A stretch of 64,000 bases of DNA from Sphingomonas adhaesiva. Lineage in GTDB: Bacteria > Pseudomonadota > Alphaproteobacteria > Sphingomonadales > Sphingomonadaceae. The stretch is taken from positions 496,001 to 560,000 of the forward strand of contig NZ_JAQIJT010000001.1 in NCBI RefSeq assembly GCF_036946125.1, written 5' to 3'. Within the stretch, counting starts at the first letter, position 1. Every line of letters begins with the position of its first letter. Below are positions 57,536-64,000 of this stretch, piece after piece. The notes below the pieces were generated by a model. It was not told the DNA's origin. It worked only from the letters and a program-made list of their open reading frames with translations, and ran no database searches. Both the position numbers and the translations under genes were made by a program.

Positions 57536-58816
57536 ATGTCCTTCTACACTTCGCTTTCCGGTCTCCAGGCCATGCAGACCGACATGGCGACGATCAGCCA
57601 CAACCTGGCGAACGTCTCCACCACCGGCTTCAAGAAGAGCCGCACCGACTTCTCCGACGTCATCGCGTCCAGCGTGTCGACCGACCCGCGCAAGATGGTC
57701 GGCTCGGGCGTGGTCGTGAAGGGTACGACGCAGCAGTTCAAGGAAGGCAACCTGTCGACCACCAGCAACGCGCTCGACCTCGCGCTGGTGGGCGAGGGCT
57801 TCTTCATCATGAAGTCGACCGGCCTGTCGGACCAGGTGAACTACAGCCGCAACGGCGCCTTCTCGGTCGACTCGGATCGTAACGTGGTCGACGCGCAGGG
57901 CAGCTTCCTGATGGTCTATCCGGTCGACAACGACGGCAACGTGACCGCCACCGGCGAGAAGGGCCTCACCAACCTGCAGATCCAGCAGACCTCGGGCACG
58001 CCGAAGGCGACCGACGGCGTCACCACCTCGGTCCAGGTGTCGTCGACCTCGACGATCAAGGATCCGGCGAAGTTCAACCGGACGGATACGACCACGTACA
58101 ACAACTCGGTCGCGACGCGCATCTACGATGCCAACGGCAATGCGATGACGATGACCAACTACTATGTGCGGACCGGCGGCGTCGACACGGCGAACGGCCT
58201 GACCGGCACGTGGCAGATGTTCACGTTCATCGGCGACCAGCAGATGAAGGGCCCCGGCCAGACCACCGCGGGTCCGGTCACGCTGACCTATGACAACACC
58301 GGCGCGCTGAAGACGCCGAGCCCGGCGGAGGTACAGTTCCAGAGCTTCATCCCGACCTCGGGCGCGGCGGCGCAGACGGTCAAGCTGTCGCTCACCGGCT
58401 CGACGCAGCTGTCGTCGGCCTTTTCGGTGAATGCCAAGAGCCAGAACGGCATCGCGGTCGGCCAGCTGGCGGGTGTCACCGTCACCGACGGTGGTCTGAT
58501 CCAGGCGAGCTTCTCCAACGGCGACATCGTGCCGCTGGGCAAGGTGGCGCTGGCGAAGTTCTCGACCCCCACGGGTCTGCGCCAGGTCGGCAACAGCTAT
58601 TGGCAGGCGACCGGCGTGTCGGGCACCGCGTCGCTCGGCGCGGCCAGCTCGGACGGGTTCGGCGCGCTGATGTCGGGCACGATCGAGGGGTCGAACGTCG
58701 ACATCACCGAGGAGCTGGTGAACCTGATCGCGGCGCAGCGCAATTTCCAGGCGAACGCCAAGGCGCTCGATACCGCGACGCAGGTGTCGCAGGCGATCCT
58801 GAACATCCGCTCGTAA
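57536..58816 (+). CDS. flgE: FlgE, hook protein
   Basis: 426 residues. N-terminal FYTSLSGLQAMQTDMATISHNLANVSTTGFKKSRTDFSDV and C-terminal GSNVDITEELVNLIAAQRNFQANAKALDTATQVSQAILNIRS match FlgE. Variable D1/D2 hook domains lie between. It builds the flexible hook, whose length is set by FliK. CAGGAG lies 5 bases before the ATG. Confidence 0.95.
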   Translation: MSFYTSLSGLQAMQTDMATISHNLANVSTTGFKKSRTDFSDVIASSVSTDPRKMVGSGVVVKGTTQQFKEGNLSTTSNALDLALVGEGFFIMKSTGLSDQVNYSRNGAFSVDSDRNVVDAQGSFLMVYPVDNDGNVTATGEKGLTNLQIQQTSGTPKATDGVTTSVQVSSTSTIKDPAKFNRTDTTTYNNSVATRIYDANGNAMTMTNYYVRTGGVDTANGLTGTWQMFTFIGDQQMKGPGQTTAGPVTLTYDNTGALKTPSPAEVQFQSFIPTSGAAAQTVKLSLTGSTQLSSAFSVNAKSQNGIAVGQLAGVTVTDGGLIQASFSNGDIVPLGKVALAKFSTPTGLRQVGNSYWQATGVSGTASLGAASSDGFGALMSGTIEGSNVDITEELVNLIAAQRNFQANAKALDTATQVSQAILNIRS

Positions 58817-58842
58817 TCACGGCACATCGGGGAAGCTGACAG

Positions 58843-59595
58843 GTGGACAAGCTCGTCTATACCGCGGCGACCGGGCTGCGCGCGCACATGGCCGCGCAGG
58901 CCGCGATCGCGAACAACATGGCGAACGCGTCCACCACCGGCTTTCGCGCCGATCGCGTCGTCTTCGACCGCATCATCCTGTCCGACGGCACGTCGGCGCT
59001 GTCCGCGCGCCAGCCGACCGGCGAGGAAGTGAAGGACATCGACCGCACGCAGGGCGCGATCCAGCAGACCGGGCGCCCGCTGGACGTGGCGCTGAGCGAC
59101 GTCGACAGCTGGATCGCGGTGCAGGCCGCCGACGGCAGCGAGGCGTACACCCGGCGCGGCGACCTGACGGTCAATGCGTCGGGCACGCTGGAAACCGGCG
59201 ACGGCTTCCTGGTGATGGGCGAGGGCGGCGGGCCGATCACGCTGCCGCCGTACAGCCAGCTGTCGATCGGCGGCGACGGCACCATCTCCATCCAGGCACA
59301 GGGCGACACCGCGCCGCCCGCGCCGATCGACAAGATCAAGCTCGTCTCCGCCAAGGGCAGCGAGACGGTGAAGGGTCTCGACAACCTGATGCGCGTGAGG
59401 GGCGGCGGCGCGCTGCCCGCCAACCTGGACGCGAAGCTCGCGTCCGGCGCGCTGGAATCGTCGAACGTCAACATGACCCAGGCGCTGGTCGACATGATCG
59501 AGAACCAGCGCAGCTACGAGGTGCAGGCGAACCTGCTGAAGGAAGCGCGCACCATGGACGAATCGAGCGCATCCGTGATGCGCTTGCCGGGCTGA
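58843..59595 (+). CDS. flgF: FlgF, proximal rod protein
   Basis: 250 residues from a GTG start, with the longer FlgF/G-type layout. N-terminal LVYTAATGLRAHMAAQAAIANNMANASTTGFRADRVVFD; C-terminal LESSNVNMTQALVDMIENQRSYEVQANLLKEA. It is the next rod segment after FlgC. Confidence 0.94.
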   Translation: MDKLVYTAATGLRAHMAAQAAIANNMANASTTGFRADRVVFDRIILSDGTSALSARQPTGEEVKDIDRTQGAIQQTGRPLDVALSDVDSWIAVQAADGSEAYTRRGDLTVNASGTLETGDGFLVMGEGGGPITLPPYSQLSIGGDGTISIQAQGDTAPPAPIDKIKLVSAKGSETVKGLDNLMRVRGGGALPANLDAKLASGALESSNVNMTQALVDMIENQRSYEVQANLLKEARTMDESSASVMRLPG

Positions 59596-59609
59596 GGAAG
59601 GATGATCTC

Positions 59610-60401
59610 ATGACCACCGCCGCCATGCACATCGCGCGTACCGGGCTCGACGCCCAGGATACGCGGATGCGGGTGATCTCGAACAACCTCGCCAACGTCA
59701 ACACGACCGCGTTCAAGCGCGATCGCGCGACGTTCGAGACGCTGTCCTATCAGGTCGTGACCGCCGCGGGCGCGCAGTCGACCTCGGAAAGCAAGTACGC
59801 CACCGGGCTGAACCTGGGCACCGGCGTGCGCGTGCAGGGCACGTCGCGCACCGAAACGCAGGGCTCGATGAACCAGACCGGCAACTCGCTCGACGTGGCG
59901 CTGGACGGCGACGGCTATTTCCAGGTGCAGATGCCCGGCGGCCAGCTGGGCTATACCCGCGCCGGCAATTTCTCGCGCAGTCCCGAGGGGCAGCTGGTCA
60001 CGAGCCAGGGCTATCAGGTGATGCCCGGCATCACCGTGCCGCAGAACGCGACCCAGATCACGATCGGCCTCGATGGCACCGTCAGCGCGACCTTGCCGGG
60101 GCAGGCCGAGGCGCAGAACCTGGGCCAGCTTCAGGTCGCCAGCTTCCCCAATCCCGCGGGGCTGACGTCGAATGGCGACAATTTCCTGCTGGAAAGCGGT
60201 GCCAGCGGGGCCGCCAACCTAGGCGTGCCCGGGCAGGACGGCCGCGGCCGCGTGCGTCAGGGCAATCTGGAGGCGAGCAACGTGAACGTGGTGGAGGAGC
60301 TGGTCGACATGATCGAGACCCAGCGCGCCTATGAGGTCAATTCGAAGATGATCTCGGCGACCGACGACATGTTGAAATACGTTAACCAGAATCTGTCATA
60401 G
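59610..60401 (+). CDS. flgG: FlgG, distal rod protein
   Basis: 263 residues. N-terminal AMHIARTGLDAQDTRMRVISNNLANVNTTAFKRDRATFETLSYQ includes the FlgG-specific YQ-containing extension. SLDVALDGDGYFQVQMPGGQLGYTRAGNFSRS and the C-terminal ASNVNVVEELVDMIETQRAYEVNSKMISATDDMLKYVNQNL are characteristic. It forms the distal rod that passes through the P and L rings. Confidence 0.96.
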   Translation: MTTAAMHIARTGLDAQDTRMRVISNNLANVNTTAFKRDRATFETLSYQVVTAAGAQSTSESKYATGLNLGTGVRVQGTSRTETQGSMNQTGNSLDVALDGDGYFQVQMPGGQLGYTRAGNFSRSPEGQLVTSQGYQVMPGITVPQNATQITIGLDGTVSATLPGQAEAQNLGQLQVASFPNPAGLTSNGDNFLLESGASGAANLGVPGQDGRGRVRQGNLEASNVNVVEELVDMIETQRAYEVNSKMISATDDMLKYVNQNLS

Positions 60402-60412
60402 GATTCGCCGCC

Positions 60413-61141
60413 ATGACGCTACGCGCTTCTCTCTCCGCCGCTTACTGGGTCGAGGCCACGCTGGGCGTGACCGCCTGCGCGCTGGTCGCTGCCGCCTTCG
60501 CGCCCGGTCCTGCCGATGCCAAGCTGTTCGGTCGCAAGGCCCCCCGGGAGGATTTCTCCGTGGTGCGCGCGCCCGTCGCGGCCCCCGTAGCGGCACCCGT
60601 CGCCGACGGTTCGATCTTCCATGCCGCCGACGGCTATGCCGGGCTGCACGAGGGGTGGCGCGCACGGCGGGTCGGCGATCCGCTGACCATCGTGCTGGTG
60701 GAACGCACCGCGGCGTCCAAGTCGGCCTCGTCCAAGCTCGATTCGAAGGGCAGCTTCGGGCTGACCCCGCCGACCACCGGGCCGTTCGGCGGCCTGCTGA
60801 GCCCCAGCGACGTGGGCGCCAGCGGCAACCGCGGCTTCGGCGGCACGGGCGCGGCGGACCAGTCCAATTCGCTGTCGGGCGAGGTGTCCGTGACCGTGGC
60901 GCAGGTCTTCCCCAACGGCACCATGCTGGTCCAGGGGCAGAAGCGCGTGACGCTGAACCGCGGCGACGAATTCGTCCAGATCAAGGGGATCGTGCGCACC
61001 GCCGATGTCGACCGCGACAACCGCGTCGAGTCGACCCGCGTGGCCGACGCGCAGATCGCCTATACCGGCAAGGGCGACGTCGCCCGCGCCAGCCGCCAGG
61101 GCTGGCTGTCCCGCTTCTTCCAGGTGGTGAGCCCGTTCTGA
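60413..61141 (+). CDS. flgH: FlgH, L-ring protein
   Basis: 242 residues. The FlgH domain is clear (GDPLTIVLVERTAASKSASSKLDSKGSFGLTPP, SVTVAQVFPNGTMLVQGQKRVTLNRGDEFVQIKGIVRTADVDRDN). The N-terminus is unusual: there is a Cys in VTAC near residue 22, but the hydrophobic stretch follows it and then ends ADA before KLFG. That looks more like a signal peptidase I site than a lipoprotein site. It ends in a TGATG overlap with flgI. Confidence 0.9.
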   Translation: MTLRASLSAAYWVEATLGVTACALVAAAFAPGPADAKLFGRKAPREDFSVVRAPVAAPVAAPVADGSIFHAADGYAGLHEGWRARRVGDPLTIVLVERTAASKSASSKLDSKGSFGLTPPTTGPFGGLLSPSDVGASGNRGFGGTGAADQSNSLSGEVSVTVAQVFPNGTMLVQGQKRVTLNRGDEFVQIKGIVRTADVDRDNRVESTRVADAQIAYTGKGDVARASRQGWLSRFFQVVSPF

Positions 61142-62238
61142 TGCTGCGCAACATGCTTCTCGCGCTGCTGGCGCTATTTGCCGCCGCCGCGCCGGCGCAT
61201 GCCGACCGGATCAAGGATCTGGGCGGGTTCCAGGGCATCCGCTCCAACCAGCTGACCGGCTACGGCGTGGTCGTCGGCCTGCCGGGCACCGGCGACGACA
61301 ATCTGGAATATACCGTCCAGTCGGTGAAGGCCGTCGCCAGCCGCTTCGGGCTGCAACTGCCCGCCAGCGCCAATCCGGGGCTGAAGAATGCCGCGGTGGT
61401 GCTCATCACCGCGGAGCTGCCCGCCTTCGCGAAGCCGGGACAGCGGATCGATATCACCGTCGCCTCGATGGGCAAGGCCAAGTCGCTGCGCGGCGGCGCG
61501 CTGGTCCTGACCCCGCTGATGGGCGCCGACGGGCAGATCTATGCGATGGCGCAGGGCAATCTGGCGGTCGGCGGGCTGGGCGCGGAGGGTGCCGACGGCT
61601 CGAAGATCGTCGTCAACGTCCCCTCGACCGGCCGTATCCCCGAGGGCGCGACCGTCGAGCGGGCGGTCGCGACCGGGTTCGCCGATACGCCGTTCCTGAC
61701 CTACAATCTGGCGCGCGCCGATTTCACCACCGCGCAGAACGTCGCCGCCGCGATCAACCGCAAGCTGGGCTTCGGCACCGCGCAGGCGACCGACGCGGTG
61801 TCGGTGGCGGTGCGCGCGCCGGTCGGCGCCGACGTGCGCGCGATGCTGATGAGCGAGATCGAGAACCTGGACGTCGCCAGCGCCGAGCCGCCCGCGAAGG
61901 TGATCGTCAACGCGCGCACCGGCACCGTCGTCATCAGCAGCGCGGTGCGCGTCGGCACCGCCGCGGTCACGCACGGCAAGCTGACCGTGCGGATCGACGA
62001 GAGCCAGCGCGTCAGCCAGCCCGCGCCGTTCAGCCAGGGGCAGACCGCGCTCGAGAATCGCTCCAAGGTGTCGGTCGAGGAAGAGAAGAAGCCGATGTTC
62101 CTGCTCAATCCCGGGCCCAAGCTGGCCGATGTGGTGAAGGCGGTGAACGCGATCGGCGCCTCCCCGGCCGATCTGGTCGCGATCCTGGAGGCGCTGAAGG
62201 AAGCCGGCGCGCTCAAGGCCGAACTGGTGGTGCTGTGA
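61141..62238 (+). CDS. flgI: FlgI, P-ring protein
   Basis: 365 residues. A signal peptide (MLRNMLLALLALFAAAAPAHA) leads into the FlgI domain: DRIKDLGGFQGIRSNQLTGYGVVVGLPGTGDD, VLITAELPAFAKPGQRIDITVASMGKAKSLRGGALVLTPLMGADGQIYAMAQGNL, and the C-terminal LADVVKAVNAIGASPADLVAILEALKEAGALKAELVVL. It forms the periplasmic P ring with help from FlgA. Confidence 0.96.
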   Translation: MLRNMLLALLALFAAAAPAHADRIKDLGGFQGIRSNQLTGYGVVVGLPGTGDDNLEYTVQSVKAVASRFGLQLPASANPGLKNAAVVLITAELPAFAKPGQRIDITVASMGKAKSLRGGALVLTPLMGADGQIYAMAQGNLAVGGLGAEGADGSKIVVNVPSTGRIPEGATVERAVATGFADTPFLTYNLARADFTTAQNVAAAINRKLGFGTAQATDAVSVAVRAPVGADVRAMLMSEIENLDVASAEPPAKVIVNARTGTVVISSAVRVGTAAVTHGKLTVRIDESQRVSQPAPFSQGQTALENRSKVSVEEEKKPMFLLNPGPKLADVVKAVNAIGASPADLVAILEALKEAGALKAELVVL

Positions 62239-62573
62239 TGACCCAGATCCCGGGCCTGTCGCAGACCGCCACCGGCGCCACCGGCATCGATTCGGGGTTG
62301 GGCCGCGCGGCGACGAAGGACAATCTGGCCAAGGCCGGGCAGCAGTTCGAATCGGTCTTCACGGGCATGATGCTGAAGTCGATGCGTCAGGCGAAGCTGG
62401 CCGACCCGCTGTTCGACAGCAAGGCGATCGACACCTTCCGCGACATGTCGGACGACAAGGTCGTGCAGCAGATGGCGACCCACACGCCGCTGGGCATCGG
62501 CAAGGCGATGACCGAGTTTCTGTCGCGTTCTCAACCCGATCTTAACCCGGATGGTGGCAGCCAGACCGGATGA
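62238..62573 (+). CDS. flgJ: FlgJ rod-binding protein, single-domain form
   Basis: 111 residues. Only the N-terminal rod-binding domain is present (KAGQQFESVFTGMMLKSMRQAKLADPLFDSKAIDTFRDMSDDKVVQQMATHTPLGIGKAMTEFL). The C-terminal muramidase domain of enterobacterial FlgJ is absent; the separate transglycosylase at 52363 is the likely substitute. It begins in a TGATG overlap with flgI and ends in an ATGA overlap with flgK. Confidence 0.92.
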   Translation: MTQIPGLSQTATGATGIDSGLGRAATKDNLAKAGQQFESVFTGMMLKSMRQAKLADPLFDSKAIDTFRDMSDDKVVQQMATHTPLGIGKAMTEFLSRSQPDLNPDGGSQTG

Positions 62574-63907
62574 GCGATCTCCTCACCATCGGCGTCTCTG
62601 GCGCGCGCGCGTATCAGACCGCGCTGACGACGGTGTCGGAGAACATCGCGAATTCCGGCAATGCGTCCTATGTGAAGCGCAACGCCAACATCCGCGAGAT
62701 CGCGACCAGCACGGGCTACAGCTCGACGCTGAACGGCATGGGCGCGATGGTCGACGGGATCGGCCGCGCCGGCAACCCCTATACCGAGACCGCGGTACGC
62801 AACGCCGGCGCGGACCTGTCGAAGACGACCGCCAGCACGGTGTGGCTGGAGCGGGTCGAAAGCGCGCTGTCGGGCGGCAATCTGGCCAACCAGATGACCG
62901 CGTTCTTCGCCTCCAGCACCGCATTGCAGGCTGAGCCGACCTCGACCGCGCTGCGCGCCGGCATGCTCAGCGCGGCGTCGTCGACCGCCGATTCGTTCGG
63001 CATGACGGCGCGGGCGCTCGATTCGGCGATGACCGAGCTCGATGCGCGCGCGGTGGCGGCGACCGCGGACCTGACGCGGCTCAACCAGGCGCTGCTGAAG
63101 GTCAACCAGGGGCTGGTGAAGACCACCCCCGGCACCTCCGCCGCCGCAGGGCTCGCGGATCAGCGCGACGCCCTGCTCCAGCAGATGAGCGAGCTGACCG
63201 ACGTCGCGGTGACGATGGACCAGTTCGGCCGCGCGACGGTGCGCGCCGGGGGCAGCAACGGCCCGGTGCTGGTCGACGCGCGCGAGGCGATGCAGGTCGG
63301 CTATCAGCGCACCGGCGGCAACGTCGGACTGACGACGCGCAGCGAGGACGGCACGCTCAAGGTGATGACGCCTGATGGCGGCGCGCTGGCGGGCATGACC
63401 GAGGGGGCGCAGCGAATCGCCGCGGCACGGGCCGAGCTGGACGACATCGCGGGCGACTTCACGACCGCGGTCAACGACCTCCAGCGCAGCGGCCAGGACC
63501 TGAACCAGGCGACCGGCACCAACATGTTCGCGACCACCGCGGACCCCAGCAGCTTTTCGGTCCGGCTGACCGACGGCAAGCAGATCGCCGCGGCGAAGCC
63601 CGGCGGCGGGCAGCGCGACTCGAGCAACCTCGCCGCGCTGGCGACGCTGCGTCAGGGCGACGGGTACGAGGGGCGCATCCAGGGCCTCGTCACCGACAAT
63701 GCCGCGACGCTCAAGCAGCGCCGGCTGGTCGGCGATGCGCAGACCGCAATCCGCGATGGCGCGGTCACCGCGCGATCGGAGATGACCGGCGTGAACCTCG
63801 ATTCGGAGGCGATCGATCTCGTTCGCTTCCAGCAGGCCTATCAGGCCGCCAGCCGCGTGATCCAGGTCGCGCGCGATACCTTCCAGTCGATCCTCGAAAT
63901 CCGGTAA
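62570..63907 (+). CDS. flgK: FlgK, first hook-filament junction protein
   Basis: 445 residues. N-terminal LLTIGVSGARAYQTALTTVSENIANSGNASYVKRNANI and C-terminal MTGVNLDSEAIDLVRFQQAYQAASRVIQVARDTFQSILEIR are the FlgK ends. The middle (LDARAVAATADLTRLNQALLKVNQGLV, LADQRDALLQQMSELTDVAVTMDQFGRATV) is shorter than in enterobacteria. It joins hook to filament. Confidence 0.94.
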   Translation: MSDLLTIGVSGARAYQTALTTVSENIANSGNASYVKRNANIREIATSTGYSSTLNGMGAMVDGIGRAGNPYTETAVRNAGADLSKTTASTVWLERVESALSGGNLANQMTAFFASSTALQAEPTSTALRAGMLSAASSTADSFGMTARALDSAMTELDARAVAATADLTRLNQALLKVNQGLVKTTPGTSAAAGLADQRDALLQQMSELTDVAVTMDQFGRATVRAGGSNGPVLVDAREAMQVGYQRTGGNVGLTTRSEDGTLKVMTPDGGALAGMTEGAQRIAAARAELDDIAGDFTTAVNDLQRSGQDLNQATGTNMFATTADPSSFSVRLTDGKQIAAAKPGGGQRDSSNLAALATLRQGDGYEGRIQGLVTDNAATLKQRRLVGDAQTAIRDGAVTARSEMTGVNLDSEAIDLVRFQQAYQAASRVIQVARDTFQSILEIR

Positions 63908-63913
63908 GGCGCG

Positions 63914-64000
63914 ATGCAGATCTCCAGCAACCTGATGTTCGACCGCTCGTCGTCGCGGATGAGCCAGCTGATGGCGACCGCGACGAAGCTGAACGTGCAG
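63914..64000 (+). CDS. flgL: FlgL, second hook-filament junction protein (partial)
   Basis: The first 29 residues only, cut by the window edge. ISSNLMFDRSSSRMSQLMAT resembles the FlgL N-terminal helix, and the position directly after flgK (6 bases) is where flgL is expected. Confidence 0.8.
   Translation, partial: MQISSNLMFDRSSSRMSQLMATATKLNVQ

Overview
The window looks like a chromosomal segment of a high-GC alphaproteobacterium of the Sphingomonas type (order Sphingomonadales). The grounds are the very high GC content, the dense operons joined by ATGA/TGATG overlaps, the proline-rich TolA, the argH-lptM-lysA neighbourhood, the TGGCACG-N4-TTGC flagellar promoters, and the short palindromic intergenic repeats. 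This assignment is inference from sequence character, not from a database search.

Layout. 1-4.8 kb: the start of a proline/threonine-rich lipoprotein (cut by the window edge), an epoxide hydrolase/GNAT/L,D-transpeptidase group on the minus strand, then a GntA-like (YqcI/YcgG) gene overlapping a DUF1989 gene. 4.8-13.2 kb: acyl-CoA metabolism (crotonase and SDR on minus; SDR and two acyl-CoA dehydrogenases on plus) flanking fdhD and a YdeP-type molybdopterin oxidoreductase. The two acyl-CoA operons share a TAAC-N4-GTTA operator-like palindrome. 13.3-17.9 kb: ybgC-tolQ-tolR-tolA-tolB-pal envelope operon. 17.9-28.4 kb: housekeeping genes: an alpha/beta hydrolase, tRNA-Gln(CUG), Ppx/GppA phosphatase, rlmE, prfC, a small lipoprotein, a TlpA-like thioredoxin, argH-lptM-lysA, a siroheme synthase-like protein and a ZntB/CorA transporter.

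28.4-64 kb is a nearly complete flagellar locus. On minus: a sigma-54 activator-fliEFGHIJ, then fliKLMNOPQR-flhB, then fliD-fliS. On plus: three tandem flagellins. On minus: fliA-flhA-lytic transglycosylase, and flgN-flgM-flgA-motB-motA. On plus: flgBCDEFGHIJK and the start of flgL. I can read a two-tier promoter scheme directly. Sigma-54 boxes precede fliK, the lytic transglycosylase, motA and flgB. A sigma-28-like box (TAAR-N14/15-GYCGTTY) precedes all three flagellins, fliD and flgM. Together with the sigma-54 activator, FliA and FlgM, this describes the classical cascade: activator, then hook-basal body and fliA, then FlgM release, then filament.

No transposase, prophage, CRISPR array or clear horizontally acquired island was seen. 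The less ordinary material lies in the regulatory and intergenic layer (paired operators, very short sigma-54 leaders, structured repeats around fliQ, overlapping divergent start codons) and in the GntA-like/DUF1989 gene pair.
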